DNA of 64,000 nucleotides from NCBI GenBank assembly GCA_022695795.1, contig MU404189.1, positions 28,409 to 92,408 on the forward strand, in the 5' to 3' direction. This DNA comes from Biscogniauxia marginata. Its lineage: Eukaryota; Ascomycota; Sordariomycetes; Xylariales; Xylariaceae. Position numbers and translations under genes: made by a program. Positions 1-12,314 of the stretch are shown here, piece by piece; positions within the stretch are counted from its first letter, which is position 1; every line of letters begins with the position of its first letter. The notes under the pieces were generated by a model, which made no database searches, was not told the origin of the DNA, and was given only the letters and a program-made list of their open reading frames with translations.

Positions 1-2000
1 AGAAGATAGAGTATCATTCGGCCAGTGAATTAAGCCAGGACTCTTATCTGCTTCATAGGGGGTTATGAAATATCCAGATCTACTATAGTATATAGGATCT
101 TGATGAAGATAGAGTTCGAATGGTAAAAAAGTATGCAAAGCTTGTTTGACCTACTGGTTTGATTTCATGAAAAGGTTCAGACGGTTTTAAGCATGGATAT
201 TGTCAAGGCTTGCTATAAGAAAGTACCACGATACATGGATCAACAACGCTGGCAAGAGGGACGCCGTGACCTGTTTTACTCCCTCCAAGGATTTCTAAAG
301 AGTATGCCCGAGAAGGCATATCAAGGAGCACTTACGTGGCATGCTGGATAGGTCTAGTTGATGCTCTTTTCCTATTGACTGGGTAGTCTAAGTGCGCGAT
401 ACGGGCCTCCTGTCATCGCCGATGTGCGCACCAACTGCTATCCAGGCCATTTATCTAGAAACGTCAAGAATCTAGACCTTTGAAAGTCCCGGTAATCATT
501 TAGATCCTCCATCTCGGGAATTACATGCATGCATTTCATGCAGCATCATAGTGCAGGTTGCGCAACAAGGTCCAAGTTGCTGCTGACCAACGCCGCCATC
601 GTACATAGTCTAGATCCACTGTCCAACATCTTATGGGAAGTCCTAGGCTATAGGAGCAGTATAATACATTAGCATACCCATAGTTAACTCACCTATCACT
701 TTGTCTCGGTTGGGAACATGGGTATCTCTAGGCTCAGCATCATCCCGAATGCCTAGGGTCTTCCTAAAAGAGTACCGGCATAAGGCTGAGTTCACCTAGA
801 GAAATGGGGAAAATCGAGATGGAGAAAGGGACAAGTGACATATCGAAATGACTAAATATGTCCATGCTCACATGTCGTCTGTCCGTCCACACTAAGAGAT
901 GGGATATCTCATGACAATAAATACCTCGGACAAAGGCATAAAATGCGCTATCGGGTTTTTCTTTCGGTCCGCGGAGGGGAAAGGTGCGGGAGGATCCGGC
1001 CGCGGCTTGACAACCTTCGGGAGCTGACGCAAAGGTTACCGAGATTGCTTGAAAGTTTGTTTTCACGATGACCCAGGCAAAGGGCTGAGGTTGTTACATA
1101 AGACAAACTGTCTTACCGCCCTCTTGTCCCTCCCCTCTCCCAGGCCTGCATAACTTGGCTAAGTCAAGAAACTTAATGCGTCCCCAGACGAGGCCGAGCG
1201 GACTTCTTCATACGCCTAGTATACCATCACCACCATGACACTATACACTTTGGTCTCATTATACTGAGTTATGCAATCAATAGTGCCTAGCATACGGCGG
1301 CAATATGATGTGATGAGCGGGAGTAGGGATGATAGCGCATTGCGGTCCGTGGAAAGCAGACCCATTCTCCATCAAATGATCGCCATCAAGCGAGATTGGC
1401 CTCAGCGTAGCAGACATGCCGACCGAAGACCCGGCGATCCACCACGGCTACGAACCTTAACGTATGACTGATGACATGATACTTCCAAGCTTAACTACGT
1501 AAGGGTGGAGAGGGGTCCAAGATGGGGAGCTTTTCATACCCAACTTTACTTTATTAGCTGCCTAGAGGTTTCAGGGTTCGATATTGAAAATGAAGGAGAA
1601 AATAAGGGCGGGCCGAACCATAGGATGCAGAAACTCTCCAGGCAAGATTCTGTGAGCCACGGTCCAACCACGTGTCACACATATATGAGAGAGAATTTCC
1701 AATGTGGAAACCCCATTCCCTATCACATGAGGCTCAATTCCTTGACTAGCTCACCCATATCAATGTTATCAATCTATGATCCTTGTGGAACTCTATTAAT
1801 TTATTGCAACAAAGTGAATTGGACGTAGAGAGGGCGAGTGGATGCTCAAGGCGTATAGTCTTGCTTATCTCTCTCCTATTTATAAGATAACCTTCTCACC
1901 CTCAACCACTTCGCCCACGATAACAACTATAATTAAGAAAGCACCAGCCGATTTACCAGGCACACATCACGACGACGACAATCACCGCCACGAGTACAGC
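1..2000. other. Gene-poor left edge, one coding-like open stretch
   Basis: No recognisable gene. The only stretch that reads like protein is on the + strand from about 163 to the stop near 351, with a methionine codon at 193 and roughly 50 charged and aromatic residues (motifs such as KACYKKVPRYMDQQRW). It is preceded by an in-frame TGA at 160. It could be the last exon of a gene lying left of the window, or a relic. The rest has ordinary intergenic composition. Confidence 0.3.
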
Positions 2001-2822
2001 ATGTCCTTTACTACACCCAACAGTCCGACCTTCGGCGGCGGCAGCAACGCCTCAAGCCATCATCATCATCGTCATCATCATCACTACCACCACCACTACC
2101 ACCACATTAATAATCACCATACTAAGCGGCGTTGGTCTGAGATAGAGGACAAGATCCTGAAGGAGGCCGTATCTCGGCACGGCGTGAACCAATGGGACGG
2201 CGTGGCACGACTAATCTGGACCAAGAGCGCGGACGAGTGCCGGGCGCGGTGGGCCGAGCTCGTACCAGTCCTACATGACAACCTCGCCGAAGAGGCAGCA
2301 GCCCTGATGGCGGCGGACCCTCCCCCGTCCTCCCCCCCCTATTACTCTTCCTTCGACGACGAAGGAAGAGAAGAAGAAGAACAACAACAACACCAACGCC
2401 ATCGGCGACGAGAACGACGACGCGAGGGCGCCAAGACGGAGGGAGCACCACCCTCGCCGACGCAAGACGGGACCGCGACGGGCAGCTCAGGCACCAGCGC
2501 CCGGATCCGACGGAACACGGAGCCGTCGCAGGCACGGCGGACGCTGAGCCAGAGGCGCGCGTGGCGGGCACCTCACCCCCTGATGGTGCCGTCCTCGCCG
2601 CCCCCGGTGCCCCAGCTAGTGAGCGCCAGCACGAGCACGACGACCAGCCGCAGCTTCAGCTTTGGCTTCGGCTTCAGCTTCGGCAGCCCCGGGATACTGT
2701 CGCCGCGGGGTCGCCAGAGCCGGAGCCCGGGCTCGTCGCGGGACGTGTCGCGGGACGTGTCGCCGACGCGGGTTATCGTCCCGTGCGCTCCGGAATCAGA
2801 AAAGAGGATTCGGCAGACCTAA
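2001..2822 (+). CDS. Myb/SANT-like domain protein with histidine tract
   Basis: 273 residues in one exon. Residues 44-90 form a Myb/SANT-type helix-turn-helix with the spaced tryptophans W45, W65 and W84 and the signature ECRARWAELVP, which suggests DNA or chromatin binding in the nucleus. An N-terminal tract (about residues 20-40) is almost pure histidine with a few Tyr and Arg. The C-terminal two thirds is low complexity: a Glu/Gln run, Arg-rich patches and a Ser/Pro-rich tail with SFGFGF repeats. The reading frame stays open upstream to an ATG at 1842, but the intervening residues look untranslated, so the ATG at 2001 was chosen. A single Myb repeat in a disordered protein is common in fungi and the target cannot be inferred. 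A short in-frame intron in the low-complexity part cannot be excluded. Confidence 0.65.
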   Translation: MSFTTPNSPTFGGGSNASSHHHHRHHHHYHHHYHHINNHHTKRRWSEIEDKILKEAVSRHGVNQWDGVARLIWTKSADECRARWAELVPVLHDNLAEEAAALMAADPPPSSPPYYSSFDDEGREEEEQQQHQRHRRRERRREGAKTEGAPPSPTQDGTATGSSGTSARIRRNTEPSQARRTLSQRRAWRAPHPLMVPSSPPPVPQLVSASTSTTTSRSFSFGFGFSFGSPGILSPRGRQSRSPGSSRDVSRDVSPTRVIVPCAPESEKRIRQT

Positions 2823-4413
2823 TATACTACCTAATATCCGATCTCTACATACATCATATTTCTTTAATGTACCTCGTAATATACCCGGTAGCTCTTGGAA
2901 GCTATAAATTGGAGGAGGGTGGGGGGGGGGGGAGAGATTACAGGGAAGATGGGAGAAGGAAAGAAGGAGAGAGACAGAGAGATAAAAATGATACCCAATA
3001 GAAGCAAGAAGTCATATATTATACCACATACAATGATAAACGGGAGGACACGGAATAGAAGCCATATATCTTCATATAAAAGGAACGAAAACAGGAACTA
3101 CCAAACGAATTCAACGAATTAAATGAATGTCAGATAGCTAGGAGGGATCTAAAGAATTAGTTTATCAACCCAAAAACCTGTGTCTGTGTACAGTATGTGT
3201 GTATGTGCATTCCCAATAGAGACAACAGCAACAACGACAACAAAAGAAAGTTCATGCTGATCACAGCTATCGCGATCTTCTTGCTCTGGGCTGCCTCGCC
3301 CGCCTTGAATAATAACACCTAATCCGGTCACCGAAACGCTTCCCAAATACGTATTCTTATTATCAAACCAAATGGCAGGCCCTGGTTTGTTTAGTCGGGA
3401 GATAATACCACGACGACTTATCCGTCAATATCAAATCTCTCTCTCTCACATATATATAGCATCCGAACGCCCTTGAGAATTTATTAACCACTCTCTCTTC
3501 TTTTCCAACTCACCAAGCTACAAACCCCAAACGACGATGAATAATCTGTTTTATCACGAAGACGGTCAAAAAACAAAACGCTGCTCAGGAATATCAAATA
3601 ATAGTCAGTCCATTGAACTAGCTAAGCCCCTTCCCTCCTCTCCTCCCCTTCATTTTCATACCAGCAGAACTACCAAGTAGCAAAGGGATACAATACGTGT
3701 CTAATGCCTACCACAATGAATCTCTTGTTCTGACTCGGGCTCTCGGTATTTACCATCGTCCGGAATTTCGTCACGCCGCACATTTTAAGCCTTTCTTGTA
3801 TTTTAATTTCCCCGTACAGCTGCCAACCGAACCCTCCGTCATTCATGCATATATTATAAGCTCTAAAGGAGGGAGAAGAATCGAGAAGGAAAAGATAAAT
3901 AAAAGGTTCTTCTCCACTCCTGTTGAGCTCATTCAATGCGCCCCGAGACCTGTTAAAAAGCCCACCCCTATATTTCTTCCTCCAGTCAATGCTTCGTCTC
4001 GTTCTTCTCTCTAACCCTCTAAACCAGTCCGATAAGTTCCCCAGAGAAAAAAAAAAGATGAAATAAAAATCATAACCCACGACGAAAAAGAAAAAACACC
4101 CGCTGGACCCAGCCAAATTCATATACGATGTACAGTCAATATCGAGGGAGGGTATCCGCCGAAGTGGGAGAGAAGAATTAATAATAGCATTGATCTTTAA
4201 AATAAGCGTGCCGCGTCAAATCGACTAAAACGACCGGGTTTGAAATAGTAAAGGACCGAAATACGGTGTAATTAGCTCAGTTTGGTCCGCCAAAGAAAAG
4301 CTCACGGGGTATCATCTCATTGACTCTAAAGAGAAAATGGAAAGATTGGTTGCGATCCGGAATCAGAAGAAGAGACAAGGCGGAGGCGCAAACCTGGCTC
4401 GTTTAACTCGATT
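2823..4413. other. Intergenic between convergent genes
   Basis: Downstream flanks of the convergent Myb gene and SPA2. It contains a poly-G run near 2920, a CT-rich run near 3440 and purine-rich low-complexity sequence. Open frames here (for example 3670-4122, minus) are Phe- or Lys-rich and carry no family signature. Nothing else is seen. Confidence 0.6.
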
Positions 4414-7218
4414 CTAAGAGAAATCGTCTGCGGTTGGTGACATGAAGCCGCGATCAACACGTTGAACTAGCTCCTTAGTCTCACGTGCGATCTCGAAGGC
4501 GATCGGTGGTAAGGTCTGCGTCCACATCCGCCATTCTCTATCATTCTCTCCGAGACCGCGGGAAGCTAGCTCCTTGCCTTGTTCACCAGACTCGATTAAG
4601 CGCTCTCGACAGGCCGCTAGACGGTCAAGCATCTCATCACTGTTCCCGGCGGCGTCTGCCTCAGAGACAACCCTTCCGACAACGTCGGCAATGGAGTTGA
4701 TCTGGTCGTTGATCTGCTGGATCGGAGCATCACCACGAATATATCCAACTAGGCCTTGGATGTTCTGGACCAGAATAGCGGTCTGATCTTCAAGATAGAT
4801 TTTGAGATCTTCCTTCCTCGTATCGCGTACCCCATAGCCGTTAGAAGCCGCCGAGAGGTTCTTGTCAAGTCCCATGTAAGCCATACCTCCCATACCATTC
4901 ATTTGGCCATTTCCTCTCAGGCTGTACTGATCGGATTCCCTAGGCGAGTTTAAAGGACTGTATGCAGAAGAGGTGGCGCTATCACGAAATCCTTGGAGAC
5001 CTTGAAACCGTGGAGGCGGCTCGAGAGGCGATTCCTGTGGTTTTGCGTAGATGTCTTGTTGCTGCGATGTGGTGGTGCGGTTAGAGAAAAAGGCAGCAGA
5101 TTCGACAGGAGTGATGTTGCCGTCCTCCTCTTCTTCGAGCTCGCCGACAGGCGTGGGGCGGATCTTAACTATCCGCAACAGCTCGACTAAAGCAGCAACG
5201 AGATGCGAGGCGGCCGCGTCGAGAAGAGAGACAGGCGAGATACCAGCAGCAGTGGCGAAATTCTTGGAGGCAGTGATAAGATTGTTGGCCGTAGCAGATA
5301 CGCGGTTTCTGAGCTTCTGCTGTTGATGAACGAAGTCTTCGTCACTTGACTGGGATTCATCAATATCCTTTGTAATGCGCCGAACACTGACTATGACCGA
5401 CTTCATAGAGTCAATCACTTTGTCTGGGAGCTCCGTTCGAGCTCTACGCAACAGCTCGTCGATGGCGATTTGGAACTTGGTGATGTGAACATCCTTAACG
5501 AGGCCATTGCTTTCCATAAAGCCCTTTTCCTGCACATACTTAGCCGCATCTTCGATCGAGAGTCCTATCGAGGTTGCCCGGAGACTGCGGAGTTGGGTCT
5601 TGTTACGGGCATAGCGGTTTCGCCAGTCACGTACTTCCTGCTCCAGCTGCTCGATTGTCTTTTCCAGCTCGGCTTGCCTCTCCCAAGCCGGACTGTGTTG
5701 CTGGGAAAGCTCCTTCATTTCCATCAGGAATTCTCGAGCTTCGCGGCGGGCGTCCTCCGTAACTTGCTGTTGCTCCTGAAGAGCCAGGCGCAAGTCCTCG
5801 TTCTCGCGCACAAGCTCGGAATTATCTCCTGCACCTGCAACTCTGCTATTCTGCTGGGCGTTTTCAAGTTCCTCCCGCAGTTTCCGCGACTCCATAGCAT
5901 GATCGTCCCTCACGCGGTCAAGTTCATCCCGCATTGAATCGTTTAGGTTTCGTGCCTCGGTCAGTTTGTTCTCCAGGTCGACACGCAAGTCGTCCCATTC
6001 CTTCCTCTCGTTATTTATCGCATTGGCCCGCGACCGTTCGCCATCCACCAAGTTATTGATCTCGTCGTCCTTCTTTCGCATTTGGTCCTCCATGCCATCA
6101 ATCTTCTCACGAAGCTCTCGCACCTGGTTTTGGTAATCATCGATAAGTTTTTTATCGACCTGGGGGCATGTGTCAGCAATTCACAGATACCAAAGCGCAG
6201 GTTACCGAAAACTTACATCGGATATGACTCCGTTCGTACCAGCGCTCCTCTTGCTGTCACGATTACTAGCCCGGTAGACATCGTTTTCATCGTTTGACCC
6301 GCCTATATCGTCATCTTCCTCTAACATTGTGCTCTTATTCGGCACGATTGTGTTGCTCTGAAATTGCTTGGGCAGTGGTCGGTCAAAGTTACCGTTAGGA
6401 AGACCGGGTGAAGGAGGCACGTAATCACCATTCATCCTCAGTGGTCCTGCCGAACGGATCGAACTCGCGTCCGATGGTCTTCGCATTCCACGCCCCGGCC
6501 GTGGCATGCCCATTCCGCTGGACGGTGTTCCCGCTCGACTCGGAAGGCTACCACTCATTCGAGGCGGAGAATCACCCGTGACAAATCGAGGAATGCGCCT
6601 CTCCAACTCGCAGAAGACATCTGTGGCCAGATCTCTGAATCTAGGCGAACCAAGTGTTGACAGCTTCTGGCGCGCTTGATTGCGCTTTGGGTGAAACGTA
6701 TTCTCTGGCATCAGGTAGGGTGGCGGTCCGGCTGCGGGAGGAGCACCAGGGGGGGGTCTCTTCATCTGCCGTCGCATCAATTCGTCGAAAACGTCGGTGG
6801 ATAGTTCGAGAAACTGGACAGAGGACAAGCGCAATAACTTATCGCGTGCTTTGTTTGGAGGCGGGTTGGCTCGGCCATCTTTGGATGTCGATGCTAGATA
6901 TCTCCTGAGCGCGACATAGTGTTCTCCTAGCACATTTTCAGTGCTCTCCTGTATTATACTCCGTCCGCTCTCACTTCTGGCGTAGGTACTGGAACGGCCG
7001 ATCGAAGGCGGAGGTGAGGGGGCGCCGACACTCATGTTGCCGGGGGAAAAGCTGTTCATGTTTGCGTTGGAACCACCGGAGTCCGGGGGCGACATTAGAC
7101 CGCGATTGTTGGGGTAAGGGCCGTCGTTATCGATATTCTGGTATTTGGAGATGCCAGACCATTCGCTGCTACCGCCGCCTACGGAGACTGGTGACAGCGG
7201 CGCATTTCGAGTGTTCAT
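4414..7218 (-). CDS. SPA2: Polarisome scaffold protein Spa2
   Basis: Two exons, 7218-6217 and 6159-4414, joined over a 57-nt intron (GTAAGT...CCCCAG) that keeps frame; 915 residues. Spa2 is the scaffold of the polarisome at hyphal tips and septa, linking the formin, Rho regulators and MAPK components. Two Spa2-homology (GIT-type) repeats are visible at about residues 121-152 (NKARDKLLRLSSVQFLELST) and 174-208 (ARQKLSTLGSPRFRDLATDV). A long charged coiled coil runs from about 340 to 520, followed by the conserved region starting near LSIEDAAKYVQEKG and a C-terminal helical domain. The N terminus is Ser/Pro/Gly-rich. Length and domain order match filamentous-fungal Spa2 proteins. The start is the first ATG of the open frame (MNTRNAPLSP). 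The upstream 4 kb holds no other gene, so promoter and leader may be long. Assignment is firm. Confidence 0.93.
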
Positions 7219-10200
7219 GGTTGGTCAAAAGAGTTGGGAGAAGGTGGACGCGAGGCTGGGGAGTAGTCTTAGGACAAAGAAGCCGAGACAAGACGGAGAA
7301 GGCAGTGCGCCACACGTAAGAGAAGACAGAGTGAGAAAAAGAGGGAGGAATTGAGGCGGCCGGGCGGATGGCTTTGATCCCAATGCAATAAATCCTACTC
7401 CTCCCAGCAAACCCAGCTCAATCAGCCAAGGTCGACTATATAACCACGACGTGTTGGATTTCGTCTGGTGTAACGACAACTATTCGTAATTCCATGTACT
7501 GGTTGGTGTTGAGCCCGGCCAAGAAAAGAGACGTTATTAATCATAAGCCGTGGCGGCTTGTGATGACGAGTGTAGGAATTCCAAACCCGATATCGATCTT
7601 CGTTGGCGGGTATGTAATCCAAGGTCGGAAACGCAGTGTCCAACGTGGTGCAATCAAACAATCACAAGCCGGCCGGTCGACGGTAATTGTACACTCTTCC
7701 CACGTGCTAGCATTGCACACAATGGGTATCCCATAAAACAATGGAGTAGAAGGGAAAAGGTCATGTACTACAAGAACCTCAAACCTCGGTAAGACAGATA
7801 ATGGTGATACAGGGGACGGAGAATCCGCCGAGGGGGAAAGAAAGAAAGGATCTGTCTCAGTAACGACGGTATTATGTCAAGGTCGAGCCGAGTTTCAGGA
7901 TGTCATCACAGCAATCCTGCAGGTGCAATTGTTCTAACCCAGACACTTGAACAGAGAGACCTAAGCAAGGGCAAGGGAAGGCAGGAAAAGAAGAGAAGGG
8001 GAAAAAAGAGGTAGAAAGCCAATTTTGCTGGATGGTTGGACGGATGGATTGGCAAGACGGATGAAACGTCAAAGGTGAACTGGAAGTTGAGCCTGGGCCG
8101 CACAGAGATCCAGGGGCTTGCAGCCAATTGAGAAAGGGGGTGGAGACGAATTGGACATTTGACGACGGCCAGCACACAACGGATCCCGCCAGCCTGGAGC
8201 AGGGAATCTTCAGTGAGTGTACCTAGGTACACAGCTCCTTACCTACCTAACCCAAGGTAGCTAGAGGCTATGTCTAGTCGGCTACCTACCTAGGTACTCG
8301 CTGGGTAGGTAGGTAGGTGGTGTAAGTAAGATGTACCTACTGTACCTGGCATTAAGTACCAGGAACAGGGGGTTACCGTTTGCGGTTATTCCGATATCAG
8401 GAATTTCCCGCCTTTCATTAACACGCGCCCACATTAAGCTGGAATAGGTGAATACTCGGTATAGATTCCAGTCGGTACTAGGTATAGTGTATACATGTAG
8501 TGTAGAAGAAGATACGTTATATTTATTTATTGTTTATTTTGTTTACGTTGTATCCCCAGACCTGTGACTCGGTTTAATAGGGACCTTACACCACAGCAGG
8601 TGCATAGACGCATAGATCATTGGTTACCTCTCAATTTGCGATATCGTGCGCTAGCATTGCTATTTGGTCCATCTTCGAAAAAGATTGTCGCCTACTCCGC
8701 TACTCAGCTGCAGCTACTACCTTATAAACCGCACGGGCTAAGCAGAGACTACATGTTCCGTAAAGGCTTGGACCACTGAACCGCAAGCAAGAATCGAAAT
8801 TGGAAGTGATCGACAGGGCAGCAAATCTCCAATTGTGACTAATGAAAAGTAATTGGTCTTCCTCACGCGGGGTTTTTCCTGGTTACTGACCTATAACATG
8901 ATAGTGTATGTATTGTACCTTTCTCAATGCTCGGGAAAGCAGGGTGCATCCAAATACAATTCCCGCTACTCAACAGTATATGCTTGGGGTACTCATGTAC
9001 CAGGACATGAAAAGTTGGCATTGATTGGTTTAGGACTGTTGGCTGACCGCTGACGGGTCCTCCCAGCAACAACTCAGGCGGCTCTAAATTTTTTCTCTTT
9101 TTTTTTTTTTTTTTTCTTCTCGCCATTCATTCGCGCGCGCTACCCAACACTAAGTCCACCACCCAATAAGTTATGACAATTGACAACATTAGGGCTGTGT
9201 AGATATCCTGCCTGGTCGACAGGGAGGATTTGACGGTGTTTAACTGGCTGGGAGGTCTGGTGTATCTGAGACATGCCGTCTCTCGTTAGCCTCATCCCGC
9301 CATTCTCATGACTCGCATCCGGGATATCCAACTCTGCACCAACTCCGGACTCGACCAGTTCCAGGTCAAGATGGGAAGGATCAATTTCGATACTATATAC
9401 TAACCTAGACCTTATATTCTTACACACAGGCTGTACACATGATTACTTGTCTATCTGCATATCTATCTGCGAGGTACCTCCTCCTGGTGGTCACTTGCTA
9501 AAATAAAATAAGAGATAATGGAAGCAAGGGGGGTCGGATCGAATTCTAGAATGGGCACCGAAAACCCTTCTAGCCATTCTCGATGCCCCTTCAACCCCTG
9601 ATTTCAACTTCGGAGGGTCGAACGATCGCGGGACCAATGAGGCTAAAGGAATCACATCAATTCCAATCAGATGCAGTGCGACCCTTCGCTTCCATGTTGT
9701 AGTCACCTCGCTCTCGGCATAAAATGACCATGACCAATTTCTCCAAGCGTCATCGCGCTATTGTTCTGACGAGAGCCTCCCCCTGGCCCGACTGCTTACT
9801 TATCTCCTCGAAAACAGGGGGATGGGGGGGGGGGATTCTATCAAAGTCCCGAGTTCTTGAACTAGGAAAAGACGAATTGACATTACGAAGTTGCCTAAAT
9901 TTGTAGACTTTTTATCGATGTATCTGATTGTTAATAAGGGAACTTTCTCCGGATTCCAGAGACAAGGTCTTCCAATTCAATCCAGGCCTTCGGGGATCTG
10001 GGATCTGTGGTGAGAAGACCCACGTCGTCAGATGTAAAGGAGATGAGATTGCAAACCAATCTTGCCAGATTTCAAATCGTGCGCCACAAGAAAAACTTGC
10101 CAGAAAAAGAAGAAACGGAGTCTTCAAAAGAGCATATCAGTTTATGATCATACGAACAAGTTAAAAGGCCGCAGCTTACTACGTACAGCAGTTCGAAACG

Positions 10201-11485
10201 AAAGGCGCTCCTACGTCGCACGATTGAATATTCTTCATCCGGGAGGGCGCTGCGAGAAGACACCTCCTTGGTTTCCCAATCGTTTTGTGTGCCGCGTGCA
10301 TGTATGTAAGTATGCATGAGCGTTCGTACCTACATACATATGTATCTAACCTTAATCCTCCTAGCAGGGTCTTTTTTTCCTTGCCTGTTGCCTTTTTCTA
10401 TTCAGATATGCCCGCGATCCCTTCAATTTCTAATTATATATTTCCCCTGACTAACCAACATACATACCTATCTCGGTAGCTATACTATAACTACTATACA
10501 TGCTGAGGCTCCATATATGGAGATCCCATAAGATCTACAGACAAGAATCGAGCATTTGCTTGTCTATGCATGGACGGAGTACCTAGCATATATATAAAAG
10601 CAAGGAATTCGACGAACAATTACAGGATTGGATTATATACATGCTGTCGGTATAGATCCCTCTATCCCCCTTCTTCCTGCCGGCGATGCCTAGCCTGGCT
10701 TAGCTTCAGCGACATGGAGGACCCAGGCCACGTAAGTAACTGCCCAGCTGTAATCTCGTCCTTGGTCCGCAGGTTGGCCCCCTCCCCTCGTAAGGCCATC
10801 TCGCCCTGTGTGTAATGCTACCTAAGTTAATTTCAGGTGCCGAGACCACTCCGTCGGTGCCAAATCTGTCTTTGGACCTCATCCAGCCCTGTGTGAATGG
10901 TATAAATACCGTGCATGCGTATTGTAGGTAGGTTATACCGTAAGGCGGTAGCGTTGTTAAGTCCCCTCGACAAGACACGCTAAATAGAAACGATGATAAT
11001 GCGCTTCGTATATGGATGTTGTCTAATAACCGAGTCTTCCGGATTGCCAAAAAATAACTACATGGCAGCTAGGCAGATAGGGCAGCAAGGTTGACACAGG
11101 CCACTGCTTGATCAACAAGGATTTGCCTCGTCGCTTCAGAGCCGCAATGTCTACCAAATTTACATTAGGCATTTTCCAAGGCTACGTAAGAATCTACCTA
11201 GGGATCGTTCTTCGAGGTACTAATCGTATAACTACCTGTTAGAAACCACTACGATGACCGTAATTAAAGTGTATGGGTGTTAGGTAAGGACCAGTGTATC
11301 CAGTTAGAATAAATACATAACACGTCAGTGCTCGTAACTTTTCCCCAGTGTTCTCGAAATGGCTGTAGTAACAATTTTCTCGGCCATGTAGAGCCTAGGG
11401 CTGACCACCAATACTGTTTAACCTATCTGCATGGAACGTTGTTCCTGGTATCATTTAAGGGGAATGTCTCGTAAGTCGCAGGATA
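7219..11485. other. Large gene-poor spacer upstream of SPA2
   Basis: 4.3 kb without a recognisable gene. It lies 5' of SPA2 (minus strand) and downstream of the minus-strand SSU72. It carries AGGT/ACCT-rich low-complexity sequence at 8218-8345, including two copies of the palindrome TACCTAGGTA, a poly-T run near 9095-9115 and a poly-G run near 9825. The minus-strand open frame at 9140-9427 looks moderately protein-like but has no family signature. Confidence 0.55.
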
Positions 11486-12314
11486 TCAAAACCAAGCAAG
11501 GGTCCATGTAGCCGGTAGATTCGGCCACCTCTCTTGCCATTCTCCAATGATCTCCGGGACGCGCTCGTCGAACGAGGCTCTACTTGCAGCACTCCCCATA
11601 TCAAAAGCTGTAGCTCCAATGGCTTCCCGCTCCTCCTTCGCGGCTTTATTTAGTGAGTCAGCGAGGTCAAGGATACCTCGTCCACCAATAGAGGCCTCTT
11701 CGTGGTTATCTTTGATGTCGACGTTGATCACATGGACGGGCCGATTTAGGGGTGAACCCCGATTCAGCAGGTCGTCAATGACAGCATCCCAACATCGCTC
11801 CTCGCAAGTGAAAACCACGTCCACCACACCGCCTTCTGACCCTTCGCTACCCCGGTCTGAAGAATGGTCGACTCGGGGTATGCCCACCTGCCAGTCTTGC
11901 CATCGTTCTGGCCCCCATTTCACCTGTCTATTCCTTCCCAGCATGTTCAGCAGGCCGTTGGCCGTGTATAATCTGCGATCCTTTTCATCGAGCTCCTTAT
12001 ACATTGTATCGTAAGATACCTTGTTGAATGGGTAGACATTGGGTTGGGTTATGGTAGGACCGGGCAGACGGACGAGGGAACCGGTACCAAACGAGATGAC
12101 AGGGTAGTGCGCTTGTGAAAGTCGAAGGTGAGCTTCCATAGACCTATAATTATTAGTGAAATTCGAGTCACGAGAAGGGATAGATTAGTTTAATGTACCT
12201 GTTTTGGTTGCTAGCACAGACCGTACAAAACTTCAGCTTGAAGCCCCCTGGATCTTCCCGTTCGCCATTGGTTGCTGGGGCAGGTGTCGAAGAAGTTCCA
12301 TTCATCGCTGCCAT
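11486..12314 (-). CDS. SSU72: RNA polymerase II CTD phosphatase SSU72
   Basis: Two exons, 12314-12199 and 12143-11486, separated by a 55-nt intron (GTACAT...TATAG); 257 residues. SSU72 removes phosphate from Ser5/Ser7 of the polymerase II C-terminal domain and works in the cleavage and polyadenylation factor complex in the nucleus. The CX5R phosphatase loop is [16 protein letters not shown], with catalytic Cys33 and Arg39, near the N terminus as in the family. Other family hallmarks follow: [20 protein letters not shown]-type sequence and [11 protein letters not shown]. The intron cuts the codon of the catalytic arginine (AG|G), so correct splicing is needed to complete the active site. The start is the ATG giving MAAMNGTSS; an upstream in-frame ATG would add about 33 unrelated residues. 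Length fits the family. Firm assignment. Confidence 0.95.

Noticed and set aside
2122..2571. Frame antisense to the Myb gene
   Set aside because: Created by GC-rich low-complexity codons on the opposite strand.
3670..4122. 150-residue minus-strand frame near the SPA2 3' end
   Set aside because: Low-complexity Phe-rich start, no motif, and located in the probable 3' untranslated region of SPA2.
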